Assembly: GCA_010094045.1 (NCBI GenBank)
Contig: ML986589.1
Location: 379,974-443,973, forward strand
Source of the DNA: Lojkania enalia
Lineage: Eukaryota > Ascomycota > Dothideomycetes > Pleosporales
Direction: 5' to 3'
DNA: 64,000 nucleotides
Shown: piece after piece, positions 1 through 10,387 of the stretch
How positions within the stretch are numbered: the stretch's first letter is position 1
Layout: every line of letters begins with the position of its first letter
Program-made: the position numbers and the translations under genes
The notes under the pieces: model-generated
What the model was told of the DNA's origin: nothing
The model's database searches: none
What the model saw: the letters and a program-made list of their open reading frames with translations, nothing else

Positions 1-1017
1 GGTGTCCCACGTATCAAAGAAATCATCAACGCCTCGACAAATATTTCCACGCCCGTCATCAGCTGTGAGCTCTCGCAGAAGACCTCTGAGGTGGCTGCCC
101 GTATCGTGAAAGCCCGTATCGAGAAAACCTATCTGCGCGACATTATCTCATATGTTGAGGATGTGTGGCATCCCGCCGGTGCATACATTGCTATGCGTAT
201 TGATTGGGATACAATCCACAAACTATTCATCGACGTTACGGCAGACGAAATCGCCAACGCAATCCACAAACACAAGCCCCTGAAATGGGGCAAGGCAACT
301 CCTAAAATCCGCTGCACAGGCTCGATAATCCGCGTCGAGATCCCAGACCCTGATAACCAGCGCAAACGCCCCACATCCAAAAACCCGAAGAACCAAAAAG
401 AGTACTTTGAGCGTGTTCACCAGGTCAAACAGCTCCTCTCTGACGTCGTTATTAAAGGTTACCCGGACTGTCAGCGCGCTATCATCAAGAAAGATACCAC
501 GGAGAACGAGCGCGGGGAGTTAGAAATTAGAATTCTTGTCGAAGGATACGGACTCAAGAATTGTATGACGACCCCCGGCATCGAACCGTACACTACAACA
601 TCGAACCACGTCATGGAAATCAGAGACGTGCTAGGCATCGAGGCGGCGCGCAAGACCATCATCGATGAAATCCATAGTGTGATGGGCAGTATGGACATCG
701 ATCCTCGCCACATGCAGCTCCTCGCCGACGTGATGACGTGTAAAGGCGATGTGTACGGTATTACGCGCTTTGGGCTCCAGAAGTCGAGGGATTCAGTCTT
801 ACAACTTGCGAGCTTTGAAAAGACGCCAGACCACCTCTTCGAGGCAGCGGCCAAGGGCAAAGTGGATCCAATTGAAGGGGTTAGCGAATGCATTATCATG
901 GGCAAGAGTGTGGGGTTAGGGACGGGGGCGATGAAGGTTATTAGGAGGCTGGCTTTGGCAAAGGAGGATTTGGCAGGGAAGAAAGCGATGTTTGAGGAGG
1001 GGTGGGCGGCGCTGTGA
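1..1017 (+). CDS. rpc1: RNA polymerase III largest subunit (RPC1/RPC160), C-terminal part
   Basis: The reading frame is open from the first base of the window to a TGA at 1015-1017, so the 5' part of the gene lies outside. The 338 residues match the end of the largest subunit of nuclear RNA polymerase III, which transcribes tRNA and 5S rRNA genes. It opens with GVPRIKEIINASTNIST, the conserved region after the trigger loop, and later has the Pol III-type stretches ending in MDIDPRHMQLLADVMT, GDVYGITRFGLQKSRDSVL and FEKTPDHLFEAA. There is no heptapeptide CTD tail, which separates it from Pol II. No intron is needed in this part. I infer a complete, functional gene; only the upstream portion is unseen. 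Confidence 0.96.
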   Translation, partial: GVPRIKEIINASTNISTPVISCELSQKTSEVAARIVKARIEKTYLRDIISYVEDVWHPAGAYIAMRIDWDTIHKLFIDVTADEIANAIHKHKPLKWGKATPKIRCTGSIIRVEIPDPDNQRKRPTSKNPKNQKEYFERVHQVKQLLSDVVIKGYPDCQRAIIKKDTTENERGELEIRILVEGYGLKNCMTTPGIEPYTTTSNHVMEIRDVLGIEAARKTIIDEIHSVMGSMDIDPRHMQLLADVMTCKGDVYGITRFGLQKSRDSVLQLASFEKTPDHLFEAAAKGKVDPIEGVSECIIMGKSVGLGTGAMKVIRRLALAKEDLAGKKAMFEEGWAAL

Positions 1018-1703
1018 TGCCGAAGGGCTTATCTAGTGTGTGTGAGGATAGGATGCATGTTGGCTTTTTGGTTCATGCTAGAATTTAATTTGGTTTGTTT
1101 GTTACTAGCGTTGGCATTGCACAGCGAGGCGATGAGCGATTTACCTGAATCTGACTGATCATGGATGTAGGATCATAGCTTCTAGGAATAAGGGTTGAAT
1201 CTGAAGCATTTCTAGATTAGAATCATGGTGGAAATATAATTGTTCGTCAATCACTTCATCTCACATGCAATGGAGAAAAAGTACTACTAAGTCAATACTA
1301 CTTTCATCTACTTCCTGCGTAAAATCTACACTATTCTACCGCACAACACTAAACAAATCCTATCGCTTTTAGAAAGCGTATGAGCGCTAAGTCCTCCATC
1401 GCTCTCTCTAATCTTTTATTTGTCTCACTATAAAACAGGCTCAAATCAGAAGAGAAACTGAAGACAAAGCCTGAAGTTCAATTTGAAACCTCCAGGAAAT
1501 TATTAGAACAAAAGACGCGGAATGCAGGACGAATATTATCAATTCTAGACATATGCTCCGCCTCCACTGTTCCCGAGGGATATTAGAAAGGCTGACTTGC
1601 ATATATTGCGAAAGATAATTCAGGATTCGTCGTAGAGGCTTGCGGCATCTACTCGCACCTCTTTACATCTCCCAATTACGCTCCATTAATCCTCTCATTG
1701 ATC
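1018..1703. other. intergenic, between convergent 3' ends
   Basis: This holds the 3' flanks of the Pol III subunit gene (plus) and the glycosyltransferase gene (minus). It is AT-leaning. I see no coding signal beyond a short antisense frame. A possible extra donor-like CTGGTAAGA overlaps the glycosyltransferase stop region, but the simple stop is the better reading. Confidence 0.6.
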
Positions 1704-4620
1704 TTACCAGGTAAACAACATAAGATTCGGATTCAGCACAATCGGACACACAAAGTGCCCCACAATAGTCGACGCCAAAGGCCAAATAGGCGTGAAACTC
1801 GTAATGCGCCACATAGGCGGCGCTATAGTCGCCATGACAATCATGGCTGTTGCAGCCCCAATCGTAAACAAGAACGTCCACTTAAATCTCTTGATGATCC
1901 GTGGGATCTCCTCGAAGAAGCTGACGTTCTCGACTTCCTTGGCCGTGGCGCCCCATGTCATGTTAATGTTGAATAAGTGGCAGAGCAGCGCTTGCGAGAC
2001 GTGCAGGGAGACGCCGCCAAGGAAGATGAGGAGGAGTGGGATCCAGCGGATGTTTAGCCAGAGGGCCGAAACGATGCCTTGCTCGCCGATGCGGTAGCGC
2101 ATTACGGCTAGTGAGACGTTGCCGAGTGCTGTGAAGACGAAGAAGATAGAAAAATACACTTTGAACGAGTCAACATAGTAGTGATCCAAGTAGCCGTTAA
2201 ACCAGCCGACGAGGAAGTAGTTGAGCAGCGTCAGAAGCCACGCAGAACCGATGGCATAGTACGTACTCACGTATGCCATGATGGTAATCTTGGAAGGAAG
2301 CGGCATGTTGGAGAGAATGAATTTCCTGAACAACTTGGTAAAGATGCCCTTGGTTGGCCATTGATGGAAGGGATGGAAGATTAGCTCGCTACAGCCATAC
2401 GCGTATCTGCTGGTGGTTAGTGCTATTGACTAGATGAAGGAAGAGGCTGGAATCCTACTTTTCCCACCGAGCAAGCTCATCGTACACAGTAAGTGACACG
2501 CCTTCCTTGAAACCGTCGCCCTTGTACGCAGCAAGCCGCACCAAATATCCATGCGTCTGCAGACGAAGGGCCATGTCGAAATCCTCGGAGACTGTCCTTT
2601 CCGACCAATACTTCTCGCGATTATCGCTGGAGTGCTTGTCGTTATATGCAATTTTCTGCAAAGCTTGCCAGCGCAGGATCGCGTTGTGACCAACAAAAGG
2701 CGCAACATCGCCGTTAGCGACGGCATATCGAATCTGCGTGTAGATTAGATTAGTGAAAAACGTAATACCCCTTTCAAAAAAACTCCATGTAACATTCATA
2801 ACACCTGATGAGTACTGAATGATAGCAACCTGTGGCGAGTTCTCCATTTCACTGACGGCCTCTAGGAAGCAGTCCTCTGGGACACGAGTATCCGAGTCGA
2901 CCAGGAGAATATAGTCGCCGATGCGGATATTACCATCCGCCCATGTCTCGCCATTACGCTTCTCGATAACCTGCCGGAGGGCTTCAGAGTATGCCTTGTT
3001 TTCATCCCATTGGTCCCATCGTGCATGACGTTCGATTGCGGAAAGCTTTTCTTCGATTGCTACGCTGGTCCATAGAGCGTAATTCATGTTTGAAGCCTTC
3101 TTGAACTTTCCTCCTCGGGTGAATCCTCCATTCTTCGGATTGTGCTTGGGGCGCGCAACCCATCCAATATTGTTCTCGTCGTAGAAATCCTGCCTAGCCT
3201 TTGCATCCTCGCATGAGATAAGCTGCATGCCATCATCGTTTATAAAAATATTGGCCGTTCCCCCTTGTAGCTCATATGTGGAGATGGCAGCTTTGAGGGA
3301 GCGAACGGTAGGCTCGATGACGGTGCTAAGGCCTTCTTTATATACTGGCATTTGGATGGTCACGTGTGGGAGGCCACTTTCACGGTCCCGAGCTATACGG
3401 CGGGGCGGAAGACCTGAATAATATTTTGTGTTCTCCCGCATTTGGCCAATGGGCCCGATTAATTGGATAATGTTTCCTACTAAGGCTTGGAAGAAGAACT
3501 GAAGAGTTAATCGGATGCAAGCAATGGAGAACTAGGCTGACCTACCAGTGAAAGCCAGACCTGGGGGATTATGCAAGCGACTAGGGCTAGCCGGATGTAG
3601 TACTTGTCGATAAGAGACTCCATTACCAGATTCCTCCACCCGCTTCCTATGGCCCCAAACAAGATGATCAAGGTTGCCGCGACTTGAAGATGCTGAAGGA
3701 ATACCGTCCGCCGTGGTTTTTCCTCGATCGAATCGTCTGCCTCGATCACCTCCTCCTCGAAGGCGCGAGCTTCTCCGAAGGATATGCCCTTCTCGCCGCC
3801 ACTGACACATGTCATCTCATTGCCCCAAATGACTCTCATCAATGTCTCCTCTACGTATTGTGCTCTCTCTAGTAGTAGCTTAGGGGTATCCCCCCATACT
3901 ATCAAGATCTTTTGCGAAGCCACTAATGCTGCTGATTGATGTTTTCTGCAACCCTGGAGGACCTTAATGTCGGGAATGACCTGTAGGCGAAGACCAGGAG
4001 TAAGCTCAACGTAGGGTAGATCCTTCAAGTTCGACATGATCAATTTGATGACTCTCGTATTGACAGTCATTGCTACCTATTTATCATGAGAATCGCATTG
4101 AAAAATGGGTGGCGCAACTTACCCTAACGTTCAACTCCACAATTGCTTCGAAGAAGCCAGTTCCATCGATTCGCAGCGTATCGGGACAAGAGACGTATTG
4201 ACCTTTTGCTAGCTTTAACACAACCCCTTCGCCGGGATCGCCATTGGTCCATAATTTCTCTTCCTGCTTGGAGTGAAGCCAGTTGACCATGACATTGCTC
4301 CTTATGCTGCTACCTAGGGCCGAAGAGCAGCATGAATGAAGGTTGGTATCCCCCCAGCTGGACTCTGCCCTCGAAGAGGTAGACATAGCATCGAGCTGGG
4401 ACTGTATATCGACCTCTGGCATATTCGCCCATAGATTCTCTTGGGCATCTGCGCGGTGTTCCTGGTCGGATTGTGAGCGTTCTTCCCGTTCAAAATCTAC
4501 TGACAGAAGACTAGCTGGTGGCGTTTCCGTTTCGTCATTGCCTCTTATCTCGGTAGCAAAGCTCTTATCAATAATATCGGCGCAATTCTCTGATTCCGAG
4601 AGACCGTGCGAGTGGGACAT
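1704..4620 (-). CDS. membrane glycosyltransferase family 2 (fungal GT2 type)
   Basis: Four exons on the minus strand: 4620-4123, 4076-3546, 3498-2459 and 2409-1704, giving about 924 residues. All three introns are 46-49 bases and phases agree. The catalytic region has the processive GT2 signature: MPVYKEG near residue 390, NDD (about 430-433), the DxD motif DSDTR (544-548), SEDFD (647-651) and ARWEK near 687, standing where QxxRW is expected. Hydrophobic segments flank it: two or three before the domain (from about 255) and about five after it. The first 165 residues are Ser/Glu-rich and look disordered. This matches the family in which Zymoseptoria and Fusarium GT2 mutants fail to grow as hyphae on solid surfaces (known for the family). 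The polysaccharide product is not known. The start is the first ATG of an open frame; a later start is possible. Confidence 0.9.
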
Positions 4621-5932
4621 GATTCCCCTGTCAAAGAAACACTTCTCGTCTTGCGTACGGCGAGGTTAAAAGTCGCGTGTGGCTTGAATCAAATAAAGCA
4701 AGCGGGGAAAGAGATTAGGCCACATAGCTTGGAACTAGAGAGTGCCCTACAATATATTCCATGGGGTCCTTTAAAGTGGACCAAAGGTAGCGATAGTGGT
4801 ACCATAAGTTTGATCTAAAGCTATTAATGTGTCGCCCAAGGACCGCGGCGACAAGGTTGAAAGCTCCTAAGATATGTTGAACACCAATAGATAGAAAGGG
4901 GTGGAGCTAGCTGAAAGACAAGTTATTTGGCACGAACCAAGAAATTATCCGCCACGGACAGACGGATATCTCTAGTAGGGGGTGCGTCTGGGTGGTTACC
5001 ATGGATAAAGGCATGGTGCTAGAGTCTAGTTGAGATGGCGGTATGTCACGCCTATTATTGAGAAAAGTCCGATTCTATTCGTTTTGCTTTGTCTGAGCGC
5101 CCGTAGTCTGCGTGTGAAATGTGACAAGTTGATTGCAATACTACGAGTCATGAATTGTGCGAACGATTCAACGGAGTGTTTGCTCTTCAATGCACGGAAC
5201 TCGAATATAAAGCTGCAATGCTAGCTTTAACGAATGAAAATCATTACTGGCGAGAGAGGATCGTGGATGATAGGTGGTGGTGGTGGTGGTGGTGGTGGTG
5301 GTCAGGCTATTGGAACCAAGATTTTACTGTTCGACCGTGGTTTACGGGTATTGTGCATAAATAATTTACTAAACACCTCCCAATACGAGCCGTTCTACTA
5401 CTAGGATCGATAATACTCGGCGATATACTAGGTCCCGATGTCTTTCTGATGTGTTCTGATGGCTTTCGTAGTTCCGCCGATCTAAGAGTTCTGGGCGCTC
5501 ATAATGTACACAATAGTAGTTAAAGAGTTTCGCAACACCGGGCACTGTGTAGAAATATAGCTCCTGTTGAGATGATGCGCAGCCTTGCTATTGCATTTAC
5601 GCTTTCGATGAGGCTAAGAAGAGATTAACACCAAGTGAGAGTCGTTACCTTGGGGTAGACCCTCCACAAAGCGCCGAAAAATCCAGATGTAAGTTGGTTG
5701 ACAAGAGGGCCAACCTGAGAAGACAATAGGATATTCCTAGAAGCTCTGTTAGCTGAAGAGATGAAGCACGACGCCGAAGGTTGCACTCGAGTCCCAATAT
5801 GAGACGATAAAATATATTCACGGGGCATCACTATATCCAGACTCCAGGCCCGTATCTGTCCCTATCTTATACACAAAATCCAGAGCAGGCCCCGCAAGCC
5901 GAGAACGCCGGATCATCAAGTCTCTATACCAA
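4621..5932. other. intergenic 5' of GT2 and 3' of MAD2
   Basis: This contains the upstream region of the glycosyltransferase and the 3' flank of MAD2. Apart from a GGT/TGG microsatellite at 5273-5302, I see no gene. Short frames here have no recognisable product. Confidence 0.55.
5273..5302. repeat. (GGT)10 microsatellite
   Basis: Ten uninterrupted GGT units run from 5273 to 5302. They lie between genes, in no credible coding frame. Confidence 0.95.
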
Positions 5933-7059
5933 TTAGTCGTCGAGTCTGAGAGGGTTAGCTATTCCAAACCATCACTGAGTGCAATCCGAGTATCGTACCT
6001 GTAGCTCACCAGCGTATCAACCCTGTGATTGCTTGTGCTAAAACTCCTAAGCTGCACTCTCTCACCATTCTTAATCTCTTTCGCATCGCTGTCTCCCCAT
6101 TCTAGAGGTACTTCCGAGTCCGCGTCCGCATAGACCAGGACATTGAAAGTACAGTTTCCATCCAACATTGGAAGGAATGTAACGGATGCCGTAATTTGCC
6201 GGAATATAGACTGGATCTCAGCCTGTATTTCGGTTTCTGTTTTCTCAGCCTGAGGCTCGCTCTCCCTATCGATGATGCGTCAGCCTGTTGCCCGGAATCG
6301 TGTGATAAAATTCTGAGAGTGCTTACTCTGGGGCGGAATTTTCTTTGTCAGTCGCCTTCTTTGAGGATCTACTCTTCGAGCTTTTCCCAAAGATTTGCAC
6401 CTATAATTGGTCAGAACCGTAGTAGACGGAGGAAGGTCTCTACAAACGTCAAATTGCCAACGTTCGACGTGCTCGCCCGTTTCTTTGCTTGTGATGACTA
6501 CAACAAGCTTAGATATCTTCCCGCCGTACATCCACTCTTTCAACTGAGACATAATTTTTTTGATATATGCTTTAACCTGATCGTCGGCAGTTACTGTAGG
6601 GGTTAGTATTATTCATTTGATGTCAGTTGGAGGCTACTACACACCCATCATCGTCAGTCCGTATTTTCTGACACTGTACATAGTGTTAGATAATCGCCAG
6701 ACGCCGTCTTTGACACTGGACTCACGCGGTAAAATCCTCGGCTGGATAAACACCCCGTTGAAATCTATGTTTTGTTAGCGCGAAATTTCCAGCTCTACGA
6801 AGCGGATACACACAGTATGGTATTGATCGAGTACTCAAACTGGAGAGCATGAGCATGAATTTCTAGTTCAGAATGCAGTGTTTATGCTTACGAATTCATT
6901 GACAACTTTGGAGGAGCCTGGATCTCGAGTTAACCTAAACAATTTTCACCTCACGCTACACGTACCTTTCAAAGCTAGTTTATGGACCTTGGAAGAATCC
7001 TTTGAGGATTCCTTCTTCGACGAAGGCTTGGATTGCGACGACGACTTCGATTGCGACAT
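5933..7059 (-). CDS. MAD2: spindle assembly checkpoint protein Mad2 (HORMA domain)
   Basis: Nine short exons rebuild a 237-residue protein: 7059-6966, 6917-6892, 6839-6814, 6764-6726, 6673-6645, 6593-6448, 6400-6327, 6265-5999 and 5945-5933. Every junction keeps phase. The order of conserved Mad2 pieces is correct: LALKGSSKVVNEF, FEYSINTIL, FQRGVYPAEDFTAV, RKYGLTMMVTADDQVKAYI, KLVVVITSKETGEHVERWQF, then QITASVTFLPMLDGNCTFNV, NGERVQLRSFSTSNHRVDTL and the terminal LVSYRLDD. The last part is the HORMA safety belt. The protein inhibits Cdc20-APC/C at unattached kinetochores (family knowledge). A Ser/Lys-rich stretch of about 25 residues precedes the HORMA fold. Donors include weaker forms (GTGTGT twice, GTTTGT once). 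The ATG at 7059 is preferred; an upstream in-frame ATG at 7167 would add 36 unconserved residues. It diverges from GUF1. Confidence 0.95.
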
Positions 7060-7459
7060 GCTTGCGAGTGTGGTGTTTGCGTGAGGATTGCTGGTGTGAA
7101 TATTTTGTTTATCTAGGCTGTTGGCGGGGCAACTACGACCACAAATAGGCCTAATGGTTGCACACAAGTGAAAGACCGGCGCACTAGACAGGCAACAATG
7201 ATTCCGAATTCCTGCATATGGTGTCGTAACCCAAATGCTATTAGATGCAGACCAGGGGATGACACCAGGGGCGAAAGGAGGTGTGAATTGCGATAGTGAT
7301 GGTGCGAGGCTTAAGCGTCGGAGAAAGGTGCGTCCAAGCGCCGATGGATCCCGATTAGATAAGAACCGAGGTCAGATCAGACGAAATAACTTTTCTCTGA
7401 ACGCGTCTCTCCCTACCCCCGCAACAAGAGCCATTCGTTCATCGGTCCCATGCGAACCC
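7060..7459. promoter_or_regulatory. divergent promoter, MAD2 / GUF1
   Basis: This 400-base region separates the two start codons and must hold both promoters and 5' leaders. The GUF1 frame stays open upstream to 7235, but that part is not conserved and would bury the targeting signal. Confidence 0.6.
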
Positions 7460-9491
7460 ATGCGACTATGCGTTCGGACCGTGAGCAGCCTACTGCAATG
7501 TTGGCGGGCGCCCGCTGTTCGGCTCGATGGCGTCCCTCTCGCGTCCCGCGGCCTTGAGACGCTGCGAGGAACTTTCAGGAGCTACGCGCAAGCCTTTAGA
7601 CCCCAATCCGACCTCGAAAAACGCATCGCCGATATTCCAATTGAGCGGTATCGCAACTTCTGCATCGTAGCTCATGTCGACCATGGCAAGTCGACGCTTT
7701 CCGACCGCCTCCTAGAGCTCACAGGCACTATTGAGCCTGGCGGAAATAAGCAGATTCTAGACAAGCTAGACGTCGAGAGGGAGCGTGGCATCACCGTCAA
7801 GGCGCAGACGTGCTCTATGATATACAATTATCAGGGCAAGGACTATCTACTGCACCTAGTGGACACTCCCGGGCACGTCGATTTCCGGGCAGAAGTCTCG
7901 AGAAGCTATGCAAGCTGCGGCGGAGGTAGGTCTTGTCTCTGTCTTTCTACAGCGGTAGCTAATTAGCTTCACAGCCCTTCTTCTCGTCGATGCCAGCCAG
8001 GGCGTCCAAGCCCAGACGGTCGCCAATTTCTACCTAGCCTTCTCTCAGGGCCTGACCCTCGTGCCCGTCATCAATAAGATTGATCTGCCCCACGCTGACC
8101 CTCCGCGCGTTCTCAAGCAAATGCAGGAGACATTCGAGCTGGATCCTGACAAAGCGGTCCTTGTCTCGGCAAAGACGGGGATCAACGTCGAAGCTCTGCT
8201 TCCGAACGTGGTCGAACAAATTCCTGCGCCCGTTGGAGACCACACGAAGCCGCTCCGCCTGCTCCTCGTCGATTCATGGTATGATGTGTACAAGGGAGTC
8301 ATTCTTCTGGTCAGGATCTTTGATGGTCAGGTCAGGCCGGGTGATAGCATCCGGTCGTTTGCTACGGGGCTGAAATACATCGTCGGGGAAGTGGGCATTA
8401 TGTACCCGGACCAGACGCCCCAGACTGTACTCAAAGCTGGCCAGGTTGGCTACATACACTTCAATCCTGGCATGAAAAAGTCACAGGAGGCGAAGGTAGG
8501 CGATACATACACCACGGTAGGGTCAGAGAAGCTCGTGCAGCCGTATCCTGGTTTCGAAGAGCCCAAGAGCATGGTTTTCGTGGCAGCCTTTCCTATGGAC
8601 CAAGGCCATTATGAGCACCTCGAAGATAGCATTAATCAGATCATCCTGAACGATCGCAGCGTCACCATCCAGAAAGAGTCGTCCGATGCCCTTGGAGCAG
8701 GGTGGCGGCTTGGGTTCCTGGGGACCTTGCACTGCTCAGTTTTCGAAGACCGCCTTCGTCAAGAGCATGGAGCCAACATTATAATTACCCCGCCATCCGT
8801 TCCATTCAAGGTTATATGGCGCGATGGCACCGAGTCTACCATCTCGAATCCAAACGAATTCCCGGACCAAGAGAGCCACAAGTTCAAGGTCAGCGAAGTT
8901 CTTGAGCCGTATGTCTCTGCAACAATCACACTACCAGAGGAGTATCTGGGCAAAGTCATCGAGCTCTGCGAGTCCAATCGAGGAGAGCAGAAAGAGCTTA
9001 CGTTCTTCACTGCTACACAAGTAATCTTGAAGTACGACCTACCGCTTTCGCAGCTCGTCGATGACTTTTTCGGGAAGCTCAAAGGGATCTCGAGGGGATA
9101 CGCGTCGCTCGACTATGAAGATGCTGGATTTCGAAAATCCAACATTTCGAAGCTCAGCCTGCTTGTGAACGGCATACCGGTCGATGCGGTCTCTCGTGTA
9201 CTCCATACCAGCCAAGTTGAAAAGGTCGGCCGTGCATGGGTTGAGAAGTTTAAGGAGCATGTCGACAGGCAGATGTTCGAAGTCATCATTCAGGCTGCTG
9301 TCGGTCGACGGATAATTGCCCGTGCTACCATCAAACCATTTAGGAAGGATGTTTTAGCCAAGCTTCATGCTAGCGATGTAAGCCGAAGGAGGAAACTGCT
9401 CGAGAAGCAAAAGGAGGGTCGCAAGAAGCTAAGGGCGGTCGGGTCCGTGGTCATCGACCATGAAGCGTTTCAAACCTTCCTCTCTAAATAG
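7460..9491 (+). CDS. GUF1: mitochondrial translation factor Guf1 (LepA/EF4 GTPase)
   Basis: Two exons, 7460-7925 and 7975-9491, encode 660 residues, the usual length for Guf1. The intron (GTAGGT...CACAG, 49 bases) restores the motif stretch [20 protein letters not shown]. GTPase motifs are clear: G1 AHVDHGKST (about 71-79), switch [11 protein letters not shown]4 NKIDLP and G5 SAKTG. LepA-specific parts follow, including [17 protein letters not shown], the GYASLDYE segment and the C-terminal [20 protein letters not shown]. The ATG at 7460 begins a basic, arginine-rich leader ([18 protein letters not shown]) that fits a mitochondrial targeting sequence. The protein back-translocates or rescues stalled mitoribosomes and supports translation under stress (family knowledge). 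Confidence 0.96.
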
Positions 9492-10387
9492 ATAGAGGCC
9501 CACACCTCTACAAAAAATCGGAGATCTTTACTCATTCTGATTATGTTACGGCGTATTTAGACATGTGAACTGCTCGACTATGTTGCACTTTCCATGAGCA
9601 ATGTGCCACCGGGGTCCAGAACCCCATCACGCGACTGACTAGTGTATTAGGGTTTCATGTAATTTGTTCACTCTACACCACGTGAGCCGAGAGGTCCCAC
9701 CTTTGTAATCTGCTTGCAATGCTTACGCCTACCAGATAGTAGCCCCTAAGCTAATGGCATCAAAATCGGAGAGATTGGTGGTTCGCGTCTCCACTCCTAA
9801 ACTCTGACTTCTAGCTTTCAGCGGTCGCCATTCTTAACAGCAAATTATGTCATCATTGGCTTCCTTAGGTTGTTCACACAATTCGACTGGCGCAGCTACA
9901 CTATACGCATTCTTTCTAGCCTTTCAATATACCTTTAAGCTACCACTGGAGAGTCCAATAACGTGGTTACCCAAGAATCAAGCTTGTTGATGACGCTAAC
10001 GGCGAGAAACGGGGATCGACGCTAAGGAATGCCAACGACATGCGATGATAGCTCGAGGGCTAGATTCCGAAGACTCACTCATCAGCGGGATCGTCCTAGG
10101 ATTCCGCTGTCTCCCCGTCTGTATCTCATGTTCTGCCGCTGCCACTTTTCCGAAGATGGATAGAATGCTCGTGTCGACTTGACGGACCCATCACGCGGGT
10201 CAGCGCGGACAATAGTTCCCAATGACGCTGCGAAACTGTTGGTGAAGTAGACTCGTCAAAATTTCAAGATGAGCATGGGCATCACTAGTGTTGGATTATA
10301 TTCTTGATGGGTACTGCGCCGTATCCCCAGGTATTTACGTTGTTCTATTGTATTGTGAATTGAAGTTTCTTGCAAAAAGGCATCAAG
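9492..10387. other. intergenic; 3' flank of GUF1 and promoter of the sugar porter
   Basis: No coding region can be supported. A single CACGTG lies near 9680. The 100 bases before the ATG at 10388 hold the leader of the transporter gene. Confidence 0.5.

Noticed and set aside
471..905. 144-residue minus-strand frame inside the Pol III subunit gene
   Set aside because: It is the antisense shadow of a strongly conserved coding region and has no family features.
5155..5364. 69-residue frame with poly-Trp
   Set aside because: The Trp run is the GGT microsatellite read in one frame.
7235..7459. longer GUF1 N-terminus
   Set aside because: Unconserved, would mask the mitochondrial leader and use up the divergent promoter.
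8759..9082. 107-residue antisense frame in GUF1
   Set aside because: Shadow of the LepA-specific region.
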